Shown: positions 26,233 to 33,551 of the stretch, one piece after another
Layout of the letters: the number at the start of each line of letters is the position of its first letter
How positions within the stretch are numbered: position 1 is the stretch's first letter
Assembly (NCBI RefSeq): GCF_001189515.2
Contig: NZ_CP012069.2
Location: forward strand, 3,038,001 to 3,102,000
Origin: Olsenella sp. oral taxon 807
GTDB lineage: Bacteria > Actinomycetota > Coriobacteriia > Coriobacteriales > Atopobiaceae
Length of the DNA stretch: 64,000 nt
Direction of reading: 5' to 3'
The notes under the pieces: generated by a model
Seen by the model: the letters and a program-made list of their open reading frames with translations, nothing else
What the model was told of the DNA's origin: nothing
Database searches by the model: none
Made by a program: the position numbers and the translations under genes

Positions 26233-27336
26233 ATGGAGGGTACGCACAGCCGTCGCGCGGCCGTCGCCGTGGCCCTGCTCGCCGCCGGGGCCGCGTGGGC
26301 GGCGCTGGCGGCGGGCCCGCGCCCGGAGCGCGAGGAGGAGGCGCCGCAGGAGCCCCACCGGCCAAATGGGGGCCATATGATCCGACCCAGGACAAAGGTG
26401 CGTAGATACGGGCCCGGCGAGCTCCACATCGGGGACTGCGAGTGCGGCACGCAGGTGATGGCCGACGAGAGGCGCTCGATGGGGGGAGAGACGGCCGCGA
26501 TAGACACCCCCGAGCAGCTCGCCCACGCCGAGCGGGAGTGGCGGCTCGACGGCCTCGCCCCCTTCCTCGGGATGGTCGAGGGGAACCCCATCGAGGACAA
26601 CTTCTACCTCCTGGTGCTCGAGGAGCGCCCCCTCGGTGAGCCCCCGCGCCCCGAGAGCTCGGTCGGCGTCGTGGTGATCAAGGAGGGGTCGTCGGACGCT
26701 GACGTCGGCCTCTTGTCGGAGGAGGAGGGGGACACCGCCTGGGGCGAGGTCGTCGGCTGGGGCGAGGCGAGGTCCGCCCGCCTCCACATGGCCGCCGTCC
26801 CGCGCTCGCTTCACGCGGGGTCCGGCCTCGGGGGTGTCGTCTACCCGGGCGAGGAGCGAGACGGGGCGGGCTACTGGTGGAGGCCGTGCCGCGTCGGGCC
26901 CGGCGACGCTCACGTCGAGAGCTGGCCGTGCCTCCCGTCGGACGGCGTCTCGGTGCCCCCCGGCCACCCGGTGGTCGTGGACACCGCGGGACAGCTCGCC
27001 CACGCCGTGTGGGAGTGGGGGCTCGCGGGCTTCGCTCCCCTCCGCGAGATGGTCGGGGGGCACCCCCTCGAGGACCACTTCTACCTGATGTCGTACGAGA
27101 GGCTGCCGCACGGCCCCGGACGCCTGTCGCGGGCGGTCGGCGTGAGCTGGGACTCGGCCGAGATCCGGCTCACGTACGACCGGGGGAGCCCGTTCGGCGA
27201 CGGGGCCGCGCCGGAGGGCGCGACCGGCCTCCTCACCGTGGCGGCGGTCCCCCGCAGGTACGCGGACGGCGTGGGCTTCTACGACGTGGTCTACCCGGGC
27301 GTGGGGCTGGTCCCCACGCCGTATGATCCCGTCTAG
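26233..27336 (+). CDS. tandem secreted paralog T2
   Basis: A protein of 367 residues, same layout as T1: signal peptide, two homologous halves. It differs from T1 chiefly in two variable blocks. Residues ~37-57 read HRPNGGHMIRPRTKVRRYGP instead of the EEYYSRPGG type. Residues ~135-160 read VVVIKEGSSDADVGLLSEEE, shared with T3. The start is 18 bp after the T1 stop with the identical GGGGGAGGTCCTC site, so the genes are probably cotranscribed. Function unknown. Confidence 0.85.
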   Translation: MEGTHSRRAAVAVALLAAGAAWAALAAGPRPEREEEAPQEPHRPNGGHMIRPRTKVRRYGPGELHIGDCECGTQVMADERRSMGGETAAIDTPEQLAHAEREWRLDGLAPFLGMVEGNPIEDNFYLLVLEERPLGEPPRPESSVGVVVIKEGSSDADVGLLSEEEGDTAWGEVVGWGEARSARLHMAAVPRSLHAGSGLGGVVYPGEERDGAGYWWRPCRVGPGDAHVESWPCLPSDGVSVPPGHPVVVDTAGQLAHAVWEWGLAGFAPLREMVGGHPLEDHFYLMSYERLPHGPGRLSRAVGVSWDSAEIRLTYDRGSPFGDGAAPEGATGLLTVAAVPRRYADGVGFYDVVYPGVGLVPTPYDPV

Positions 27337-27353
27337 GTCGAGGGGAGGTCCTC

Positions 27354-28469
27354 ATGGAGGGTACGCACAGCCGCCGCGCGGCCGTCGCCGTGGCCCTGCT
27401 CGCCGCCGGGGCCGCGTGGGCGGCGCTGGCGGCGGGCCCGCGCCCGGAGCGCGAGGAGGAGGCGCCGCAGAAGCCCCTTCCCCCGCTGGAGTACAGCTGG
27501 CCGGGGGATGACTACGAGGACTGGTCCAAGACGAGCAGCTACGGGCCCGGCGAGGTCCACATCGGGGACTGCGAGTGCGGCACGCAGGTGATGGCCGACG
27601 AGAGGCGCTCGATGGGTGGGCGGACGGCCGCGATAGACACCCCGGAGCAGCTCGCCCACGCCGAGCGGGAGTGGGGGCTCGACGGCCTCGCCCCCTTCCT
27701 CGGGATGGTCGAGGGGAACCCCATCGAGGACAACTTCTACCTCCTGGCGCTCGAGGAGCGCCCCCTCGGGGGACCCCCGCGCCCCGAGCGCTCGGTCGGC
27801 GTCGTGGTGATCAAGGAGGGGTCGTCGGACGCTGACGTCGGCCTCTTGTCGGAGGAGGAGGGGGACACCGCTTGGGGCGAGGTCGTCGGCTGGGGCGAGG
27901 CGAGGTCCGCCCGCCTCCACATGGCCGCCGTCCCGCGCTCGCTTCACGCGGGGTCCGGCCTCGGGGGTGTCGTCTACCCGGGCGAGGAGCGAGACGGGGC
28001 GGGCTACTGGTGGAGGCCGTGCCGCGTCGGGCCCGGCGACGCTCACGTCGAGAGCTGGCCGTGCCTCCCGTCGGACGGCGTCTCGGTGCCCCCCGGCCAC
28101 CCGGTGGTCGTGGACACCGCGGGACAGCTCGCCCACGCCGTGTGGGAGTGGGGGCTCGCGGGCTTCGCTCCCCTCCGCGAGATGGTCGGGGAGCACCCCC
28201 TCGAGGACCACTTCTACCTGATGTCGTACGAGAGGCTGTCGCACGGCCCCGGTCCCCTGTCGCGGGCGGTCGGCGTGAGCTGGGACTCGATCGAGATCCG
28301 GCTCACGTACGACCGGGGGAGCCCGTTCGGCGACGGGGCCGCGCCGGAGGGCGCGACCGGCCTCCTCACCGTGGCGGCGGTCCCCCGCAGGTACGCGGAC
28401 GGCGTGGGCTTCTACGGCGTGGTCTACCCGGGCGTGGGGCTGGTCTCCACGCCGTATGATCCCGTCTAG
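27354..28469 (+). CDS. tandem secreted paralog T3
   Basis: A protein of 371 residues. Shares its first variable block type (LEYSWPGDDYEDWSKTSSYG) with T1/T4/T5 and its second block (VVVIKEGSSDADVGLLSEEE) with T2, so it is a mosaic of its neighbours. Signal peptide, two homologous halves and intergenic unit are as in T1. Almost identical to T2 from about 27,640 to the end, indicating recent duplication or gene conversion. Confidence 0.85.
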   Translation: MEGTHSRRAAVAVALLAAGAAWAALAAGPRPEREEEAPQKPLPPLEYSWPGDDYEDWSKTSSYGPGEVHIGDCECGTQVMADERRSMGGRTAAIDTPEQLAHAEREWGLDGLAPFLGMVEGNPIEDNFYLLALEERPLGGPPRPERSVGVVVIKEGSSDADVGLLSEEEGDTAWGEVVGWGEARSARLHMAAVPRSLHAGSGLGGVVYPGEERDGAGYWWRPCRVGPGDAHVESWPCLPSDGVSVPPGHPVVVDTAGQLAHAVWEWGLAGFAPLREMVGEHPLEDHFYLMSYERLSHGPGPLSRAVGVSWDSIEIRLTYDRGSPFGDGAAPEGATGLLTVAAVPRRYADGVGFYGVVYPGVGLVSTPYDPV

Positions 28470-28486
28470 GTCGAGGGGAGGTCCTC

Positions 28487-29608
28487 ATGGAGGGTACGCA
28501 CAGCCGCCGCGCGGCCGTCGCCGTGGCCCTGCTCGCCGCCGGGGCCGCGTGGGCGGCGCTGGCGGCGAACCCGCGCCCGGAGCGCGAGGAGGAGGCGCCG
28601 CAGGAGCCCCCTTCCCCGCTGGAGGAGTACTACAGCCGGCCGGGGGGTGACTACGAGGACTGGTCCAAGACGAGCAGCTACGGGCCCGGCGAGGTCCACG
28701 TCGGGGACTGCGAGTGCGGCACGCAGGTGATGGCCGACGAGAGGCGCTCGATGGGGGGAGAGACGGCCGCGATAGACACCCCGGAGCAGCTCGCCTACGC
28801 CGAGCGGGAGTGGGGGCTCGACGGCCTCGCCCCCTTCCTCGGGATGGTCGAGGGGAACCCCATCGAGGACAACTTCTACATCCTGGCGCTCGAGGAGCGC
28901 CCCCTCGAGGGACCACCGTACCCCGAGCGCTCGGTCAGCTCCGTGATGTTCAGGGAGGGGCGGTTGGGCGTTGACATCCTCCTCGTGTCGGAAGAGGGGA
29001 ACACCGCCTGGGGTAGGGTCGTCGGCTGGGGCAAGGCGAGGTCCGCCCGCCTCCACATGGCCGCCGTCCCGCGCTCGCTCCACGCGGGGTCCGACCTCAA
29101 GTACGCCGTCTACCCGGGCGAGGAGCGGATCGGGTGGGGCTACTGGTGGAGGCCGTGCTACCTCGGGCCCGACGACGCGCACATCGAGAGCTGGCCGTGC
29201 CTCCCGTCGGACGGCGTCTCGGTGCCCCCCGACCACCCGGTGGTCGTGGACACCGCGGGGCAGCTCGCCCTCGCCGCGTGGGAGTGGGGGCTCGCGGGCT
29301 TCGCGCCCCTCCGCGAGATGGTCGGGGAGCACCCCCTCGAGGACCACTTCTACCTGATGTCGTACGAGAGGCTGCCGCACGACCCCGGACGCCTGTCGCG
29401 GGCGGTCGGCGTGAGCTGGGACTCGATCGAGATCCGGCTCACGTACGACCGGGGGAGCCCCCTGTTCGGCGACGGGCACGCGCCGGAGGGCGCGACCGGC
29501 GTCCTCACCGTGGCGGCGGTCCCACGCAGGTACGCGGACGGCGTGGGCTTCTACGGTGTGGTCTACCCGGGCGTGGGGCTGGTCCCCACGCCGTACCATC
29601 TCGTCTAG
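28487..29608 (+). CDS. tandem secreted paralog T4
   Basis: A protein of 373 residues, nearest to T1: both share EEYYSRPGGDYEDWSKTSSY and the block SVMFREGRLGVDILLVSEEG. Small differences cluster near the end (SPLFGDGHAPEGATGVLTVA has an extra residue relative to T1). Same signal peptide, two-half layout and ribosome binding unit. Function unknown. Confidence 0.85.
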   Translation: MEGTHSRRAAVAVALLAAGAAWAALAANPRPEREEEAPQEPPSPLEEYYSRPGGDYEDWSKTSSYGPGEVHVGDCECGTQVMADERRSMGGETAAIDTPEQLAYAEREWGLDGLAPFLGMVEGNPIEDNFYILALEERPLEGPPYPERSVSSVMFREGRLGVDILLVSEEGNTAWGRVVGWGKARSARLHMAAVPRSLHAGSDLKYAVYPGEERIGWGYWWRPCYLGPDDAHIESWPCLPSDGVSVPPDHPVVVDTAGQLALAAWEWGLAGFAPLREMVGEHPLEDHFYLMSYERLPHDPGRLSRAVGVSWDSIEIRLTYDRGSPLFGDGHAPEGATGVLTVAAVPRRYADGVGFYGVVYPGVGLVPTPYHLV

Positions 29609-29626
29609 GTCGAGGGGGAGGTCCTC

Positions 29627-30775
29627 ATGGAGGGTACGCACAGCCGCCGCGCGGCCGTCGCCGTGGCCCTGCTCGCCGCCGGGGCCGCGTGGGCGGCGCT
29701 GGCGGCAAACCCGCGCACGGAGCGCGAGGAGGAGACGCCGCAGAAGCCCCTTCCCCCGCTGGAGTACAGCCGGCCGGGGGAGGGCGACTGGGATTGGTCA
29801 AAGACGAGCAGCTACGGGCCCGGCGAGGTCCACGTCGGGGACTGCGAGTGCGGCACGCGGGTGATGGCCGACGAGAGGCGCTCGATGGTGGAAGTGGTCG
29901 CGATAGACACCCCGGAGCAGCTCGCCCACGCCGAGCGTGAGTGGGGGCTCGACGGCCTCGCCCCCTTCCTCGGGATGGTCGAGGGGAACCCCATCGAGGA
30001 CAACTTCTACCTCCTGGTGCTCGAGGAGCGCCCCCTCGGTGAGCCCCCGCGCCCCGAGAGCTCGGTCGGCTCCGTGCTGATCGGAGAGGGACGGTCGGGC
30101 GTTGATGTCTATCTCGTGTCGGAGGAGGGGGATACCGCCTGGGGCGAGGTCGTCGCCTGGGGCAAGGCGAGGTCCGCCCGCCTCCACATGGCCGCCGTCC
30201 CGCGCTCGCTCCACGCGGGGTCCGGTCTCGCGGGCGTAGCCCCGCAGCTCTACGAGGGGCCCGGCCTCGGGGGTGTCGTCTACCCGGGCGAGGAGCGAGA
30301 CGGGGCGGGCTACTGGTGGAGGCCGTGCCGAGTCGGGTCCGACGACGCGCACATCGAGAGCTGGCCGTGCCTCCCGTCGGACGGCGTCTCGGTGCCCCCC
30401 GGCCACCCGGTGGTCGTGGACACCGCGGGACAGCTCGCCCTCGCCGCGTGGGAGTGGGGGCTCGCGGGCTTCGCGCCCCTCCGCGAGATGGTCGGGGGGC
30501 ACCCCCTCGAGGACCACTTCTACCTGATGTCGTACGAGAGGTTGCCGCACGGCCCCGGACGCCTGTCGCGGGCGGTCGGCGTGAGCTGGGACTCGGCCGA
30601 GATCCGGCTCACGTACGACGGGGGGAGCCCGTTCGGCGACGGGGCCGTGCCGGAGGGCGCGACCGGCCTCCTCACCATGGCGGCGGTCCCCCGCAGGTAC
30701 GCGGACGGCGTGGGCTTCTACGGTGTGGTCTACCCGGGCGTGGGGCTGGTCCCCACGCCGCGCCATCCCGTCTAG
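29627..30775 (+). CDS. tandem secreted paralog T5
   Basis: A protein of 382 residues, the longest of the five. The extra length comes from a ~14-residue insertion (AGVAPQLYEGPGLGGV region, about residues 203-218) which partly duplicates the flanking GSGLxGV motif. The second variable block (SVLIGEGRSGVDVYLVSEEG) is unique, and ERRSMVEVVAIDTPEQ replaces the GGETAAID version. Otherwise as T1. It is followed by a truncated sixth copy and then tRNA-Arg. Confidence 0.85.
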   Translation: MEGTHSRRAAVAVALLAAGAAWAALAANPRTEREEETPQKPLPPLEYSRPGEGDWDWSKTSSYGPGEVHVGDCECGTRVMADERRSMVEVVAIDTPEQLAHAEREWGLDGLAPFLGMVEGNPIEDNFYLLVLEERPLGEPPRPESSVGSVLIGEGRSGVDVYLVSEEGDTAWGEVVAWGKARSARLHMAAVPRSLHAGSGLAGVAPQLYEGPGLGGVVYPGEERDGAGYWWRPCRVGSDDAHIESWPCLPSDGVSVPPGHPVVVDTAGQLALAAWEWGLAGFAPLREMVGGHPLEDHFYLMSYERLPHGPGRLSRAVGVSWDSAEIRLTYDGGSPFGDGAVPEGATGLLTMAAVPRRYADGVGFYGVVYPGVGLVPTPRHPV

Positions 30776-30793
30776 GTCGAGGGGGAGGTCCTC

Positions 30794-30842
30794 ATGGAGG
30801 GAACGCACAGCCGCCGCGCGGCCGTCGTCGTGGGGGCCGCCC
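30794..30842 (+). pseudogene. truncated sixth copy of the T family
   Basis: After T5 the same 18-bp unit and ribosome site lead to MEGTHSRRAAVVVGAA, the first ~15 residues of the signal peptide. Similarity stops at about 30842, 66 bp before tRNA-Arg, and the open frame then runs into the tRNA gene. This is the right-hand edge of the tandem array. Confidence 0.85.
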
Positions 30843-30908
30843 GCGATATGGGAACCTCTAATATCACACGTAAAAAGCTGGCAAGTGATGCTAAAATATC
30901 TCGCGTAC

Positions 30909-30984
30909 GGCCCCGTAGCTCAGGGGATAGAGCACAGGTTTCCTAAACCTGGTGTCGACGGTTCGAATCCGCCCGGGGTCACCA
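30909..30984 (+). tRNA. tRNA-Arg (CCT anticodon)
   Basis: 76 nt with acceptor GGCCCCG/CGGGGTC, anticodon loop TTCCTAA closed by CAGGT/ACCTG, T-loop GTTCGAATC and encoded ACCA end. The anticodon CCT reads AGG arginine codons. A TAAAAT box lies 11 bp upstream; an intrinsic terminator follows at 30997. Confidence 0.95.
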
Positions 30985-30996
30985 TAAGACAGAGAG

Positions 30997-31026
30997 CCCA
31001 GAGGCATTGCTGCCCCTGGGTTTTTT
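30997..31026 (+). terminator. intrinsic terminator of tRNA-Arg
   Basis: CCCAG.GGCA pairs with TGCC.CTGGG, followed by six T. Confidence 0.85.
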
Positions 31027-31027
31027 C

Positions 31028-31355
31028 TTCACCTCACGGAGAGACGCATTCTGGCTGTGGGACCTCACGGAAAGACGCACTCTGGGGTCTTCAGAACGGC
31101 CAGAATGCGTCTCTCCGTGAGGCCGGTAGGTTGTAGGATGCGCTTTTCCGTGAGGCGAGCTCTGGGCGAGCGAGCCAAAGTGCGCTTTTCCGTGAGATCC
31201 AACGTACAGAATGCGCTTTTCCGTAGAGTGCACTTTTTCTCACCTGCGCAAACGTGGCGTCGCCTCACGGAAAAGCGCACTCTGCGCGTCAAACCTCACG
31301 GAGAAGCGCACTCTGCAGCCGCCCCTTGGCCGCGACGTGACCAAAAGGCGCGCTC
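31028..31355. repeat. second array of the 20-nt motif (~10 units, both orientations)
   Basis: Units such as CCTCACGGAGAGACGCATTC, CAGAATGCGTCTCTCCGTGA, CAAAGTGCGCTTTTCCGTGA and TCACGGAAAAGCGCACTCTG occur in both orientations. The block at about 31208-31310 is a third copy of the ~130-bp block found twice in the first array. It fills the space between the tRNA-Arg terminator and the end of the kinase gene. No gene is supported. Confidence 0.85.
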
Positions 31356-31362
31356 TGCAACG

Positions 31363-33477
31363 TTACCCGTCGCTATCGTTGTCCCCACCGGTATTGCCGC
31401 CGGTGCCACCTCCGGTGTTGCCTCCACCGGTGCCCCCGCCAGTATTGCCACCCCCGGTGTTGCCGCCTCCCGTATTGCCACCTCCGGTGTTGCCGCCCCC
31501 GGTGTTGCCTCCACCGGTGTTGCCGCCACTGCCGTTGTTTCTCCCAGAGCTAGATGCGGGACCCGACGAGACCGTGATCGTGACCGTCGCGCCTCTCTTT
31601 GCGGAGCCCGTCGGAGATTGCTTGATGACCTTGCCCTTGGACACGGAGCTGCTCGTGGCGTGGTCGACTGCGACGTCGAAGCCCGCTGACTCGAGGGCCT
31701 CCTTTGCAGCGCTCTCCGTCGAGCCCACGACGTTGGGCACGCTTAGGCTCGAGGGTCCCGTCGAGACCGTGATCGTGATAGTCGCCCCCTTCTCTGCCGT
31801 TCCGGTCTTAGACTGGGAGATGACATAGCCCACGTCAGTAGTGTCGCTCTCGGACTTCTTGACGTCCACCGAGAAGCCAGCAGCCTCGAGGGCGCTCTTT
31901 GCATCGGCCTGCGACTTGCCCGCCACATTCGGTATGGTCGCGGTCTCGACGCCCTTAGAAAGCTGATAGGTGACGATGTCCCCGGCCTTTGCGGTGGCGT
32001 TGGCAGAGGGGTTCTGTGCAGCTACGGCGCCCACCTCAACATCCGAGCTGAAGACGGAGTCACCCGCCTGCCCCACGAGGCCTACCTGTCGCAGGGCGGA
32101 CTCGGCGGCAGAGGGCGTCATGCCCGCGAGGTCCGGTACCGTCACCGTCGCGGCAGGCTCCTTGCCCTTGGAGATCACGATGTTGATCTGGGTTCCTCTC
32201 GGCTTTTGCAGACCGGCATCGGGATCCTGGTCTGAGACGAGCCCCTTCTCGACGGCTGAGTTATACTCCTCCTTGATCGTGCCTTTCGTGAAGTAGTTGG
32301 AGTCAGTGATCTGCTGCAGTGCCTGCTCTTGCGTGAGGTTGTGTAGGTTGGGTACGCTCTGGGTCTGATTTGTGGGGCCAAGCACAGACGCAAGCGCCAC
32401 GACGGCGCCAATCAGAAGGATAGCTCCCAAGAGCGTTCCCACCACCATGTTACGACGATGTCTCTTGCGCTGCCTTTCCGCATCCTGACGGGCCTTTTCG
32501 GTTGCCGTCTGGGGCTTCGAGCGGCTGGCGGGACTGATCATGGGCGGCAGATCCGTTGCATTGCCTGCCACGGGAAGTGTTCCCGTGGCCTGTCTGGTGG
32601 TGGCGACGGGAATGGGTGAGGTCACGTTCTCGCCCGCCGTGGCGCTGTTGACTGCCCGAAGACGTCCAGCAAGGTAGTCCCTGAGCACGTGCGCAAGTTC
32701 GTCGGCCGTTTGGAAGCGATCGTTAGGGTCCTTTTGCATACACTTGAGGATGATGCTTTCAAGCGATGCGTCAACTTGGGGGTTGCGCTGGCTTGGTGGC
32801 ATGGGCTGCTCGTTGACCTGCTTGAGCGCGACCGAGATCGCGTCATCGCCATCAAAGGGAACGGAACCCGTCGCGGCCTCGTACATCACGATGCCAAGCG
32901 AGTAGATGTCGGTCGTGGGGCCAAGCTCCTTGCCCTGCGTCTGCTCGGGTGAGACGTAGTGGGCGGTTCCCAGGACGGAGTTATCGGTGGTCAGGTGGCT
33001 GTTCTTGGCGCGTGCGATGCCAAAGTCCATGACCTTGATGTTGCCATCTGGCTGCACCATGATGTTTTGCGGCTTGATGTCGCGATGGATGATGTCGTGT
33101 CGGTGGGCGACCGAGAGGGCCTGGGCTATCTGAGAGCCGATCTGCGCGACCTTCTTGCAGTCGAGGGCGCCGTGCTTGCGTATGCCGCTCTTGAGGTCGG
33201 TGCCGCGCAGGAACTCCATGACGATGTAGTAGGTGTTATTGTCCTGGCCCCAGTCGTAGACCGACACAATGTAGGGACTCTGCAGGGCTGCCGCAGCCTG
33301 TGCCTCCTGCTTGAAGCGAGCGGCAAACGACGAGTCGCCCGCGAACTGCGGCAGCATCGTCTTAACTGCGACCGTGCGGCCCAGCACCTGGTCGAGGCCA
33401 CGATACACCACAGCCATACCGCCGGTGCCGATCTTGTCCTGGATGACATAGCGTCCACCAAGAGCCCTGTCTGACAT
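31363..33477 (-). CDS. pknB: PASTA-domain Ser/Thr protein kinase (PknB/StkP type)
   Basis: A 704-residue transmembrane kinase, last gene of the envelope-signalling operon. Cytoplasmic kinase domain residues ~9-270: glycine loop GTGGMAVV, Lys39 in AVKT, HRDIKPQN with Asp133, DFG at 151-153, and a GTAHYVSPEQ activation segment. One transmembrane helix near 345-370 (VGTLLGAILLIGAVVALASV). Four PASTA repeats follow, then a Gly/Asn/Thr tail (NTGGG repeats, 31370-31540) encoded by a short tandem repeat. PASTA kinases sense peptidoglycan fragments and phosphorylate division proteins and FHA partners. The start at 33477 follows GGAGAGACA; an alternative ATG at 33555 overlaps the preceding stop. Confidence 0.95.
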   Translation of the reverse strand: MSDRALGGRYVIQDKIGTGGMAVVYRGLDQVLGRTVAVKTMLPQFAGDSSFAARFKQEAQAAAALQSPYIVSVYDWGQDNNTYYIVMEFLRGTDLKSGIRKHGALDCKKVAQIGSQIAQALSVAHRHDIIHRDIKPQNIMVQPDGNIKVMDFGIARAKNSHLTTDNSVLGTAHYVSPEQTQGKELGPTTDIYSLGIVMYEAATGSVPFDGDDAISVALKQVNEQPMPPSQRNPQVDASLESIILKCMQKDPNDRFQTADELAHVLRDYLAGRLRAVNSATAGENVTSPIPVATTRQATGTLPVAGNATDLPPMISPASRSKPQTATEKARQDAERQRKRHRRNMVVGTLLGAILLIGAVVALASVLGPTNQTQSVPNLHNLTQEQALQQITDSNYFTKGTIKEEYNSAVEKGLVSDQDPDAGLQKPRGTQINIVISKGKEPAATVTVPDLAGMTPSAAESALRQVGLVGQAGDSVFSSDVEVGAVAAQNPSANATAKAGDIVTYQLSKGVETATIPNVAGKSQADAKSALEAAGFSVDVKKSESDTTDVGYVISQSKTGTAEKGATITITVSTGPSSLSVPNVVGSTESAAKEALESAGFDVAVDHATSSSVSKGKVIKQSPTGSAKRGATVTITVSSGPASSSGRNNGSGGNTGGGNTGGGNTGGGNTGGGNTGGGNTGGGTGGGNTGGGTGGNTGGDNDSDG

Positions 33478-33551
33478 TGTCTCTCCTATCCCGCGGCGCT
33501 CGAGCCGCCCCCGAACGCTATCGTAAGACGTCGCCGCTTCCCTTGGCGCGT

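Noticed and set aside
25060..30808. Long reverse-strand open frames of up to 683 codons opposite the tandem paralogs
   Set aside because: They are antisense to well-supported genes with ribosome sites, have no own site or domain, and arise from GC-rich codon bias.
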